From NCBI GenBank assembly GCA_029906195.1, contig JARWSJ010000001.1, positions 2,604,001 to 2,668,000 on the forward strand: a stretch of DNA of 64,000 nucleotides. Direction: 5' to 3'. The notes below the pieces were generated by a model, which had not been told where the DNA came from, ran no database searches, and worked only from the letters and a program-made list of their open reading frames with translations. This DNA comes from Chitinophagaceae bacterium 26-R-25. Lineage in GTDB: Bacteria; Bacteroidota; Bacteroidia; Chitinophagales; Chitinophagaceae. Within the stretch, counting starts at the first letter, position 1. Each line of letters starts with the position of its first letter. This document shows positions 16,455 through 24,693 of the stretch, one piece after another. Made by a program: the position numbers and the translations under genes.

Positions 16455-17728
16455 GAATACCCCTGTCTTCCGGTAATCGAGTTCACCTGCGTTACATCCA
16501 CGAGTTCATCTGCACGGTCGCTTAAGGAGCGATAGTATATCAAAATAGTATACCTGTTTTCTGTTTCCCAATAGTTGCCCTCGGTGTTGCTGAAATCAGA
16601 TCTTGGTTTTGTTTTGTCAACGGTTATGTATGAGTAATCGTAATAGGCTTGTTTTAAAAACAGTGAGGTTTCATACAAGCCCTTATCCGCATTGTAGATC
16701 ATTTTGGCTTCGGGGTCTAAGCCGTAGTTGGTCAATTCTCCAAAAAGGTAGAGGTCCCTTCCGTCAAACGGATGCCCGTCGGGTGTGCGGAAACTAAAAT
16801 TGACTTTGGCGTAGTCTGCCTGCCACAAATAATTCACGCTTTCGCTTACATCGTTGTAATATCGTCCGTTGTTATCCTGGTAGTAGAGGAATGGTTGCTT
16901 TTCCCTGTCGAGATCTGTCTTTACGTAAATGTCGGTCCCATCCTTGCGGTAGTCAGCATGCGTTACGCGATCGCTTTGCAGGCGGAAGCTGCGAAGGTCG
17001 AGCCAGCGCCACTCGCGGCCACCAGGAAATATGCAATCTTCTTCAGTATTGTAAGCAAGTTCGTTCTTGCGGATAAAAGTTGGCTTGATGTTGCAAATTG
17101 CATTGTCCCAGCGGTAGTTTTGGAGAATGCACACTTTTATCTGCTGCATTGGATTTACAAGATCGAGCGTTTTTGTATTTACAGTCATCTGAATCTTCTG
17201 ATGCGTAGTGAAATACTGCCCATTGAAAGGTTGTTGTATCTGCGCGATTGCGGCAGCTTTTGTCTCCACTACCAGGAATCTTTTTGTAAAAAGCAGTTGT
17301 GATGTATCGCCGTTGGCATATACTTTCAGGATGTAATTTCCTGAACGGGATGGCGAACTGTTATTTTCCGGAAGAACGGCCTGGTAGTGCGTGTATTTTG
17401 TTAACGAAACGGAGGAGTTGCGATAAGTCAGCAACCGGTTTGACACAAATCCTCTTATATAGTCAAGCTGACCAAGTATAGCCGGCGTCCAGTCTGCGTT
17501 ACAAAGCTGATAAGTGTAGGAATAATCAGCTACTCCCCCATCCAGGTCATCAAAATGAAGCTCCATTTTATCTCCGCTGTTCAGGCCCAGGATCGGATAG
17601 CCAATTTGATTTCCATATGGGTACAGTTTTATGTTTTTGATATTGTCCACATAAGTATATTCCGGTTGCGCAAATCCGTGATCGACAAAACCACAAAAAA
17701 TAGCAACCAATAGGATCAGTTTTTTCAT
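16448..17728 (-). CDS. T9SS plug-type protein (DUF5103 family)
   Basis: The 426-residue protein has a signal peptide (MKKLILLVAIFCGFVDHGFA, then Q). The opening YVDNIKNIKLYPYGNQIGYPILGL and the later DLDGGVADYSYTYQLCNADW and REWRWLDLRSFRLQSDRV match the DUF5103 family. Current family names call this a type IX secretion system plug protein, after the periplasmic protein that seals the SprA channel. I assign it by remembered family features, so moderate certainty. It is divergent from a permease gene. The terminal Asn codon and stop come from a repeat arm. Confidence 0.8.
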   Translation of the reverse strand: MKKLILLVAIFCGFVDHGFAQPEYTYVDNIKNIKLYPYGNQIGYPILGLNSGDKMELHFDDLDGGVADYSYTYQLCNADWTPAILGQLDYIRGFVSNRLLTYRNSSVSLTKYTHYQAVLPENNSSPSRSGNYILKVYANGDTSQLLFTKRFLVVETKAAAIAQIQQPFNGQYFTTHQKIQMTVNTKTLDLVNPMQQIKVCILQNYRWDNAICNIKPTFIRKNELAYNTEEDCIFPGGREWRWLDLRSFRLQSDRVTHADYRKDGTDIYVKTDLDREKQPFLYYQDNNGRYYNDVSESVNYLWQADYAKVNFSFRTPDGHPFDGRDLYLFGELTNYGLDPEAKMIYNADKGLYETSLFLKQAYYDYSYITVDKTKPRSDFSNTEGNYWETENRYTILIYYRSLSDRADELVDVTQVNSITGRQGYSN

Positions 17729-17746
17729 AAACGCAAGTTAAAGAAT

Positions 17747-17938
17747 AGTTGAAAATGGAAAATTGAAAGTTGAAAATGAGAACAAACGCAGATTCTCAAG
17801 ATCGCTATCATTTGTTTTGACATGAACAATATCATAATAAATCATCAAAATCATAACAATCTGCGTTCCATTTTCAATTTTCAACTTTCAATTTTCAATT
17901 ACCCCCCATTTTCAACTTTCAATTTTCCATTTTCAATT
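17747..17938. repeat. Nested palindrome: TTGAAAA arms around an AACGCAG palindrome
   Basis: The outer arms are TTGAAAA/TTGGAAA units. Inside lies an AACGCAGATT...AATCTGCGTT palindrome of the type at 1009-1144, followed by two successive TTTTCAA-type right arms. This looks like one element inserted into another. Confidence 0.8.
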
Positions 17939-17976
17939 CCCATTTGCCTATTTTTGAAAATCACAAAACCAACAAC

Positions 17977-19209
17977 TTGAACATTTCATCTTTCATAGCG
18001 GGGCGGATTGCTTTCAACAAGCAGCGGTCGTTTTCGCGATTTATTATACGACTGGCGATTGCGGCGACTGCCATCAGCGTGGCGGCAATGATTGTGACGA
18101 TTGGTTTTACAAATGGCTTTCAACATGCCATCAGTCAAAAGATCTTCGATTTCTGGGGACATATCCGGGTGCAGCATTTTGAACCAAACAAAGTGTCTAT
18201 TGCGGAGGAATTGCCCATTCAGAAAAATGATACGGTTTATTCTACTTTAAAGAAAAACCCGGATGTTGAAACGGTTCAGGCTTTTGCAACTAAGAACGCC
18301 ATTCTTAAAACCAGCGAAAGCATGGAGGGCGTTTTATTTAAGGGTATCGAAAAAGATTATGCATTCAAAAATCTTCAGTCTTTCTTGACAGAAGGAAGGT
18401 GGCCCTCATTTCCAGACAGTAGTTACAGCAATGATATTGTGCTTTCGGCCTACACGGCTAACCAGTTAAATCTAAAATTAAACGATCCCATTCTCGTGTT
18501 TTTTATTCAGTCGGACGGTTCGCAACCTCGTGTAAGGAAACTGCAACTCTGCGGCATTTACAAGACCGGCATTGAGGATTACGACAAGCACATTGCAATT
18601 GGCGATCTGCGACTTATTCAACGTCTTAACGATTGGAAGAATGATGAGATTGGTGGTTATGAAATCTTTTTGAAAGATTACAAAAAGATGGATTCTGTGA
18701 ACAATCAGATCTTTTACCAACTGCCTCAAATGTGGAACAGCCGCACGATGCGGGAGATCTATCCGAACATTTTTGACTGGCTCAATCTGCAGGACAAAAC
18801 AATTGAGATCGTTATCATCATTATGATCATTGTAGCGGTGCTTAACCTGATAACCTGCCTTCTTATTCTTGTGCTGGAAAGAACCAGAATGGTGGGGGTT
18901 CTTAAGGCAATCGGCGCGCCTGACAGCATGATACAAAACATTTTTTTATACAACGCAACGCTCATCACAATCGGTGGTATTCTCATCGGCAATGTGATCG
19001 TGCTTTTGTTTTGCTGGCTGCAAAACAAGTATGGATTCATTTCACTGCCGGAAGAAACTTATTATATTTCAAAGGCAGTAATCGATATTGAATGGTGGCA
19101 TGTGGCACTCGTAAATGCAGGAACGCTGCTGGTTTGCTTTCTCGTACTGATCATTCCAACGTTTATTGTAAAGAGGATACAACCGGTGAAGGCGATACAG
19201 TTTAGGTAA
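17977..19209 (+). CDS. FtsX-like ABC transporter permease (LolC/LolE or MacB-type)
   Basis: The protein has 410 residues if translation starts at the TTG at 17977 (MNISSFIAGRIAFNKQRSFSRFI). No ATG is available, and an alternative TTG at 17944 would add 11 residues. I prefer 17977 because family members start about eight residues before the AxRIAF motif and because a TATTTTTG -7-like box lies at 17949-17956. One N-terminal membrane helix (IIRLAIAATAISVAAMIVTI), a large periplasmic domain and three C-terminal helices give the MacB/LolC topology. Family members extract lipoproteins or export substrates and need a separate ATPase, not encoded next to it. Confidence 0.88.
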   Translation: MNISSFIAGRIAFNKQRSFSRFIIRLAIAATAISVAAMIVTIGFTNGFQHAISQKIFDFWGHIRVQHFEPNKVSIAEELPIQKNDTVYSTLKKNPDVETVQAFATKNAILKTSESMEGVLFKGIEKDYAFKNLQSFLTEGRWPSFPDSSYSNDIVLSAYTANQLNLKLNDPILVFFIQSDGSQPRVRKLQLCGIYKTGIEDYDKHIAIGDLRLIQRLNDWKNDEIGGYEIFLKDYKKMDSVNNQIFYQLPQMWNSRTMREIYPNIFDWLNLQDKTIEIVIIIMIIVAVLNLITCLLILVLERTRMVGVLKAIGAPDSMIQNIFLYNATLITIGGILIGNVIVLLFCWLQNKYGFISLPEETYYISKAVIDIEWWHVALVNAGTLLVCFLVLIIPTFIVKRIQPVKAIQFR

Positions 19210-19303
19210 TTGAAAATTGAAAGTTGAAAATTGAAAATGCTTTTAGGTCGATCAGCCTGTTTCATCAAACTCATTTTCAACTTTCAACTTTCAATTTTCA
19301 ATT
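19208..19303. repeat. Heptamer palindrome, TTGAAAA type
   Basis: Four units per arm (unit 2 TTGAAAG). The inner box AATGCTTTT lies at 19236-19244. The centre shares a TCAGCCTGTTTCA stretch with the element at 12519-12614. It begins at the stop codon of the permease. Confidence 0.85.
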
Positions 19304-19328
19304 AAAGAACAATTCTCAACTAAATAAA

Positions 19329-19781
19329 ATGATAATCGACGATTTACAAAACGCGGACAACTACAAAATCCTGGGTGAAAGACTTGCTAAAGGATTAAGT
19401 TATTTGCAAAAAACGGACTTTACTTCTTTAGCTGCCGGCAAGTATGAAATAGAAGGCGATAAAATTTTTGCTATTGTCAGTGAGTACAACACCATCGATA
19501 CTGATAATGAAAAAATGGAGGCGCATAAAAAGCACATCGATATTCAATATTGGGTGAGTGGTGCGGAAAAAGTGGGTCATGACATTTTGAAAAACCAACC
19601 GCTGTTCCAGGAATACGATGCAGAAAAAGACTTTTTACTGGTGGGCAATTTCCCTTCTTATTTTTCTGTGATGCAGGCAGGCATGTTTGCCATTTATTTT
19701 CCGTGGGACCTTCATATGCCGTGTATAAAAATTGATGGTGCTGCTGCGGTTAAAAAAGTGGTGATCAAAGTAGCTGTTTAA
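19329..19781 (+). CDS. YhcH/YjgK/YiaL family protein
   Basis: The 150-residue protein starts at MIIDDLQNADNYKILGERL. The upstream frame extension is translated repeat and is rejected. The DUF386 family signature is complete: a GKYEIEGDKIFAIVSEY strand, EAHKKHIDIQYWVSGAEKVG with the metal-binding His residues, and FAIYFPWDLHMPCIKIDG. The family is a small cupin related to the EbgC subunit of beta-galactosidase and to sialic acid utilisation proteins. The precise reaction is unknown, probably a sugar anomer or lactone conversion. A terminator hairpin follows at 19964. Confidence 0.92.
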   Translation: MIIDDLQNADNYKILGERLAKGLSYLQKTDFTSLAAGKYEIEGDKIFAIVSEYNTIDTDNEKMEAHKKHIDIQYWVSGAEKVGHDILKNQPLFQEYDAEKDFLLVGNFPSYFSVMQAGMFAIYFPWDLHMPCIKIDGAAAVKKVVIKVAV

Positions 19782-19918
19782 TTAAGAATTAGGAATTAAG
19801 AATGCTTTTTGTGCAGCATATCGCATTTTTTTACACAGTTTTTATGCTCATGACTACGTAAGGCATGGATGCCGGTCAAGAATTCTTAATTCCTAATTCT
19901 TAATTCCTAATTCCTGAT
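19782..19918. repeat. Heptamer palindrome, TTAAGAA type
   Basis: The left arm of three units ends in TG, and the right arm has four or five TTCTTAA/TTCCTAA units. The inner box GAATGCTTTTTGTGCAGCA is at 19800-19818. It starts at the stop codon of the YhcH-like gene. Confidence 0.85.
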
Positions 19919-19963
19919 TAAATCGGCCGTTGACAACCACTCCGAATACATCGTTGCATGAAA

Positions 19964-19990
19964 GAAGTATTTCCGGATACTTCTTTTTTT
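19964..19990 (+). terminator. Rho-independent terminator
   Basis: GAAGTAT and ATACTTC pair around TTCCGG and are followed by seven T. It ends the YhcH-like transcript and isolates the next gene. Confidence 0.85.
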
Positions 19991-20070
19991 ATTTGGTTAA
20001 TCGTTGCAAAAAAAGCCTTTTTTATAGCACCCGATTGATCGTGATTGGTATCTTTATACACATAGTGTTT

Positions 20071-22101
20071 ATGAGACCAGTCTTTTTATTGCTAATATGT
20101 TGCCTGTTGCAGTCAAATGTGTTTGCTCAATTTTGTACCAATCCGGGGCAAACACCAGCAACCGCATTTCCCGTGTGCGGCAACTCGGTTTTTCAACAGA
20201 ACACTGTTCCGCTATGTGATACCAAACCGATCTATGTACCAGGTTGCGAAGGCACCGCCGCTGATTACAGCGGCAAAAATCCATATTGGTACAAATTCAC
20301 CTGTTTCGCGGCGGGCACGCTGGCTTTCACAATCACTCCCAATGCCGACAACGATGACTACGACTGGCAATTATTCGATATTACCGGGCGCAATCCGGAT
20401 GATGTTTTTACAACAGATCCTGCAACTGCCAAAGCCATAACTGTTGCGAGCAACTGGGCTGGAACTTATGGAAAAACCGGCGCGTCTATTAACGGTGTTG
20501 GTAACTATCAGTGTGCGTCTGACCCTGTAAACAATGTGCCCACCTTTTCCAAAATGCCAACGCTTATTGTAGGGCACACTTACCTTTTACTGGTAAGCCA
20601 TTTTTTGGACACACAAAGCGGTTATGGTCTGTCTTTTTCCGGCGGTACGGCGGTTATTACGGATACGACGCCTCCCCGATTAAAAGCCGCTTACGTCGAA
20701 TGCTCACATACGCAGATCAATATCAAGCTAAATAAAAGAATGAGTTGCGCATCGCTTGCAGCAAATGGCAGCGATTTTATTTTGAATTCGTCAGTGGCGG
20801 CTGTTAAAAGCGCTACAGGCGCCAATTGCAATGGCGGCTTTGATATGGATTCATTGACGGTTACTTTCGACAACGAACTCCCACCGGGCAATTATACCAT
20901 CAGTGTGAAAAAGGGAACAGATGCCAATACTTTGCTGGACATTTGTGAAACGCCGATTCCTGAGGGTAACAATCTGAACTTTACGGTGTATCCCAAAGTG
21001 CCTACGCAAATGGATAGCCTTGGAAAATTGAGTTGTGCGCCGCAGACCATTTCCGTTTTCTTTGATCATAAAATACTTTGCAACACTGTTAAAGCTGATG
21101 GCAGTGATTTTACTGTTACCGGCACCTACCCTGTTACGGTGTTATCTGCTAAAGCCATCAACTGCGATGCAAATGGTGCCGCTCCACAAATTGATGTTAC
21201 ATTATCGCAGCCTTTGCAAACAACAGGAAATTTCACAATCGTGTTGAACAATGATCTTAATGGCAATATAATCATCGATGAGTGCGGCATGGTCGTACCA
21301 CCTTCTTCTCTCCCATTTTCAGTGAAAGATACCGTGAGCGCTGCTTTTACGTATGTTGTTGGCTGGGGTTGTCAGCGCGATTCGGTTCAGTTTTTCCAGC
21401 CCGGTACTAATGGAATTAATCAATGGAAATGGAACCTGGATGAAAATCAATCGAGCACGAGTCAAAATCCACGCGGTTTGTATAGTGTGTTTAGCGCAAA
21501 AAATATTCAATGTATTGTAAACAATGGCTTCTGTAGCGATACATCTTCTCAAACTGTTTTGCTGGATAACTTTCTGAAAGCAGATTTCGACGTAGCGCTT
21601 GATAATTGTCCACTCGACCCAATTCAATTTAAAGACAAAGCTGTGGGAAAAAACATTACCCGCAATTGGTCCTTTGGTGATAATACAGGGGATGCCGACT
21701 CAAGCCCGATCCATGTTTATAGCCGCGTGTTGACTACGACCGTTTTCACTGTGCGTTATACCATTACCGATCAATATGGTTGTACAAGCACAGCTGAAAA
21801 ACCTATTAACCTTTATGCGACCTGCATTATAGAGGTGCCTAATGCGTTTACGCCAAATGGTGATGGCAAAAATGATATGCTTTATCCGCTGAACGCAGTG
21901 AAAGCCATTAACCTTGACTTTAAGGTCTACAATCGCTGGGGGCAACTACTCTACTCTACAACCAATTGGAAACGTGGATGGGACGGCACTTTCAGCGGAC
22001 AGCTTCAGCAACCGGGAATGTACGTCTGGGTGCTTTCTTACGACGACAGGGATTCCAAAAAACATTTTTTCAAGAAGGGAACGGTGATGTTGATGAGGTG
22101 A
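20071..22101 (+). CDS. T9SS-exported surface protein with PKD domain and gliding-type C-terminal domain
   Basis: The 676-residue protein starts at MRPVFLLLICCLLQSNVFAQ, a signal peptide. The frame open from 19930 adds 47 residues that cross the terminator and is rejected. After an N-terminal region with paired cysteines come two Ig-like units (about 220-430, each with SCAxxNGSDF/TVKADGSDF and ADGSDFTVTGTYPVT-like text), and a PKD domain with RNWSFGDNTGDADSS. The C-terminal sorting domain has VPNAFTPNGDGKNDML, FKVYNRWGQLLYST and WDGTFSGQLQQPGMYVW. This is the type B T9SS signal that directs export and surface attachment. Role: adhesion or matrix, by inference. It stands alone between a terminator and a repeat. 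Confidence 0.93.
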   Translation: MRPVFLLLICCLLQSNVFAQFCTNPGQTPATAFPVCGNSVFQQNTVPLCDTKPIYVPGCEGTAADYSGKNPYWYKFTCFAAGTLAFTITPNADNDDYDWQLFDITGRNPDDVFTTDPATAKAITVASNWAGTYGKTGASINGVGNYQCASDPVNNVPTFSKMPTLIVGHTYLLLVSHFLDTQSGYGLSFSGGTAVITDTTPPRLKAAYVECSHTQINIKLNKRMSCASLAANGSDFILNSSVAAVKSATGANCNGGFDMDSLTVTFDNELPPGNYTISVKKGTDANTLLDICETPIPEGNNLNFTVYPKVPTQMDSLGKLSCAPQTISVFFDHKILCNTVKADGSDFTVTGTYPVTVLSAKAINCDANGAAPQIDVTLSQPLQTTGNFTIVLNNDLNGNIIIDECGMVVPPSSLPFSVKDTVSAAFTYVVGWGCQRDSVQFFQPGTNGINQWKWNLDENQSSTSQNPRGLYSVFSAKNIQCIVNNGFCSDTSSQTVLLDNFLKADFDVALDNCPLDPIQFKDKAVGKNITRNWSFGDNTGDADSSPIHVYSRVLTTTVFTVRYTITDQYGCTSTAEKPINLYATCIIEVPNAFTPNGDGKNDMLYPLNAVKAINLDFKVYNRWGQLLYSTTNWKRGWDGTFSGQLQQPGMYVWVLSYDDRDSKKHFFKKGTVMLMR

Positions 22102-22105
22102 GGTT

Positions 22106-22193
22106 AATTTGAAAATTTGGGGATTTGAAAATGGGAACGCAGATTTTCATGATTGTCATGATTTGTTAAGATTTTTTGATTTGGGATTTAGTT
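22106..22193. repeat. Solo AACGCAG-type element
   Basis: Two TTTGAAAA words are followed by AACGCAGATTTTCATGAT and a tail related over about 60 bp to the left half of the element at 1009-1144. There is no complementary arm. Confidence 0.65.
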
Positions 22194-22215
22194 ATGTATC
22201 GACCTTGCCGGTAAA

Positions 22216-22443
22216 TCATTTTTCTACTACACACAAATAAATAAACGCTATAAAAAGCACAAGGGTTATGATGTAGCCTGTCCAGATATTCCGGCTGTCA
22301 TGTTCCGGCTCCAATTGCTCTGAATACTTGCCCCCGAAGCCTTTTAATATCCAAAAAAATGCAGCGCCGATCCTTTTTGCTTCGAACGTTTCTCTTGCCA
22401 TGGTTGATTTGTGGGTTTCTGTGTCAATGTTCGGTGTGGTCAA
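22216..22443 (-). CDS. Small membrane protein, unknown
   Basis: The 75-residue ORF may start at the first Met or at the internal MARETFEAKRIGAAFFWILKG (60 residues). It has a C-terminal hydrophobic helix, YIITLVLFIAFIYLCVV, and a charged N-terminal half with a short amphipathic stretch. I do not recognise the family. It fills an otherwise empty space between a repeat and a lipoprotein gene on the same strand, and has no competing ORF of better quality. Confidence 0.5.
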   Translation of the reverse strand: MTTPNIDTETHKSTMARETFEAKRIGAAFFWILKGFGGKYSEQLEPEHDSRNIWTGYIITLVLFIAFIYLCVVEK

Positions 22444-22493
22444 TTATATCATACTCCATAAACTCAAAAATCGTCGACTATGCTGTCAGCCGA

Positions 22494-22859
22494 CTATTTT
22501 ACTCTGGTGTAAAAAACCGGTTTTGCCGGAGTTTTATTTGCGCAGGAATAACTTCTTGCCAGTGTGTTTCTATTGAAAACTTGTATGGATGTGCATCCAC
22601 CAAATATGTTGGGATTTGGGAGGCTGTCAAAGGCAAACATTATGAACCCTTTTGAATAGCGCCATGTCCCAGGATAGGTTATCCCTTCCGGTTTGCCATC
22701 AACGTAATGGTGCCGGACGAGAGAAAAGGTGTGATCTTTTTTTAGCGATAGTGTATCGATCGCATCGCGCCATTGACCATAAAGCCTTTTTTCGCCCACT
22801 TTACAATGCGTAAAAAGAAGCAGAAAGGAAATGAATAGTAAGATAGTTTGGGGTTTCAT
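22494..22859 (-). CDS. Small hypothetical lipoprotein
   Basis: The 121-residue protein starts at MKPQTILLFISFLLLFTHC, a lipoprotein signal peptide with Cys19. The mature part (KRLYGQWRDAIDTLSLKKDHTFSLVRHH, then PGTWRYSKGFIMFAFDSLP) resembles lipocalin-like small proteins of the META/DUF type, in which a G-x-W opens a small beta-barrel. I cannot name a function. A start nine codons earlier is possible. Confidence 0.65.
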   Translation of the reverse strand: MKPQTILLFISFLLLFTHCKVGEKRLYGQWRDAIDTLSLKKDHTFSLVRHHYVDGKPEGITYPGTWRYSKGFIMFAFDSLPNPNIFGGCTSIQVFNRNTLARSYSCANKTPAKPVFYTRVK

Positions 22860-23007
22860 TGTTGCACGTAATTTATTCTCTTTCAAGAGGTCTATTTAAA
22901 TACGTATCTGTGTGACTTTGAACTTACAACAAAATTTGAAATATCTTCAATGATTTTCACCTGCCTTGTAGATTGCAAATTCATATCCGGAGAACAATGT
23001 CACCCAC

Positions 23008-23035
23008 AAAAAAAGGGCAGACGTTTCGTCTGCCC
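23008..23035 (-). terminator. Terminator of the susCD operon
   Basis: On the minus strand a perfect 9-bp stem, GGGCAGACG/CGTCTGCCC, with an AAA loop is followed by seven T, 38 bp after the SusD stop. Confidence 0.92.
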
Positions 23036-23072
23036 GAATGAACCCCATTGATTATTGACTACCAAGTTTGAA

Positions 23073-24671
23073 TTATGGTTTGTCCCACCAAAGGCGTGTA
23101 GCTCCGTTGTCTGTACCACCGAGCAATTGCACAGCTTGCGTATAGCCGGTTGGGTTTGTTGCTTTTTCGGTAGAAGAGAACTCCAGTCGACGCACACCGA
23201 GATCAGTACTGATCACACCCTGGCTATCATTCTTCTGTACTTTGAAGATTTTAGGGTAACCTGTACGGCGTTGCTCTGCCCACGCTTCGCAACCTTCAGG
23301 ATATCCTGCGATCCATTTCTGTGTAATGATCCTTTCCAGTTTAGTTGCATCAGATGCATTATCATCCCACATCGGAGAAATGGTAGATGCAGCGTTTGTA
23401 TTTAAAAGTGTTGGTTGGTAAAGGTCTACGTAGTTAGCAGGAACTGCTGTTGATTTAAGATAGTCGGACACGCCACCTGCACCCCACTGAGCGAATGATT
23501 TGGTAACACCGTCTTCATAGAACTGTTGAACCGTTCCGCTGCCCACGTTCCAGCCTTTTAATTTGCCTTCTGCTTTAAGGAACGACACCTCTGCAGCAGT
23601 CATCAAAATAGCGGGTGTTTCTGTGGTAATATTCAAAATAGAGTGGTTGATATAAGTTTTCTCGTCTGGATAGGGAATTCCTGAACGGATACCTTTGAAT
23701 GCGCCTTTTGCAAGAGGATCTGTAGCAGGTACAAAATATTTCGCCTCTCTCGGATCTTTGTAACCGCCAAGGATAGACTCCATATTTGCACTCATTTGAA
23801 TGTCTTGCCAGCTTGGGCTGATCGCTCCCAGTGGATTTGTATAACCCTGGCCACTAATGGTAAAGTTATCTCCATTTGTGCTGATCATGCCACCAGGATC
23901 TGCTATCGCTGCTTCTGCTTCTGCTTTTGCTTTATCAGGATTTACTTTTGAAATACGTATTGCCAAACGCAATCTCAAAGAGTTGCCAAATTTGATCCAT
24001 TGTTTTAAATCGCCACCGTAAGCAAGGTCAAAGTTGGAGAACCTGTTTAGCGTAGGATGCGCCTGAACAAAGGTTTCGAGGGTGCTTACCCCTTCTTTCA
24101 AGTCAAGGAAGAACTGATTGTAAGCCTGCTCTTGTGAATCGTATGTACCGCCAGTTTCTCCTTCGCCATAGTGCGTGTACACAATAGGACCATACTGGTC
24201 TGTGATGCGGTGCATTACCTCTACCTTAAGAATCTTTGCAATGGCGTAGAAGTCAGGATAAACATTCTTTGTTTTTTCTTCAGCGTGCCTGATCGGAAGC
24301 ATGGTATAGGAATAAGTATAATCCCATGCCGCAAAGTTCCAACCATCCATTAAGAAGAAAGTAGTGTTGTTAATGCCGCCCGCAAAGTTGTGGCGCGTTG
24401 CCATATAACCCGAAAAGATGTCGGCATTCAGGTTTTGTGTAAGCTGGTAAGTCCAGTCTTTACCCGCACCGAAGTTGTAGTTAAAGAAAATACCTTGTTG
24501 TATTTGCGGATAGTAACCTCCCACATCGTTGAAGTCAGCCTTTAACTGATCAGGATAGGCGCTGGCAGGATCCGTATTATACTTTTCAAAATTTTTGGTA
24601 CAGGAAGTGCCGAGTAACATCAGGGATGCTACTGCCGACATACAACCTATTCTCCATTTATTGCGATTCAT
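23073..24671 (-). CDS. SusD/RagB-like nutrient-binding outer-membrane lipoprotein
   Basis: The 532-residue protein has lipobox LGTSC (Cys about residue 24), then NFEKYNTDPASAYPDQL, the opening typical of the SusD-like group that pairs with RagA-type receptors. Helical TPR-like segments follow, for example PDFYAIAKILKVEVMHRITDQYGPIVYTHYGEG, with the conserved YGPIPY-like turn, and PAILMTAAEVSFLKAEGKLKGW. It binds a ligand at the cell surface and acts as the lid of the SusC channel. It lies 22 bp downstream of susC. The substrate is not evident, since no glycosidase or peptidase is in the operon. Confidence 0.95.
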   Translation of the reverse strand: MNRNKWRIGCMSAVASLMLLGTSCTKNFEKYNTDPASAYPDQLKADFNDVGGYYPQIQQGIFFNYNFGAGKDWTYQLTQNLNADIFSGYMATRHNFAGGINNTTFFLMDGWNFAAWDYTYSYTMLPIRHAEEKTKNVYPDFYAIAKILKVEVMHRITDQYGPIVYTHYGEGETGGTYDSQEQAYNQFFLDLKEGVSTLETFVQAHPTLNRFSNFDLAYGGDLKQWIKFGNSLRLRLAIRISKVNPDKAKAEAEAAIADPGGMISTNGDNFTISGQGYTNPLGAISPSWQDIQMSANMESILGGYKDPREAKYFVPATDPLAKGAFKGIRSGIPYPDEKTYINHSILNITTETPAILMTAAEVSFLKAEGKLKGWNVGSGTVQQFYEDGVTKSFAQWGAGGVSDYLKSTAVPANYVDLYQPTLLNTNAASTISPMWDDNASDATKLERIITQKWIAGYPEGCEAWAEQRRTGYPKIFKVQKNDSQGVISTDLGVRRLEFSSTEKATNPTGYTQAVQLLGGTDNGATRLWWDKP

Positions 24672-24693
24672 AGTAGTTATGATTTAAAATAGA

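Noticed and set aside
19930-20070. N-terminal extension of the T9SS surface protein
   Set aside because: It crosses a terminator hairpin and precedes a typical signal peptide.
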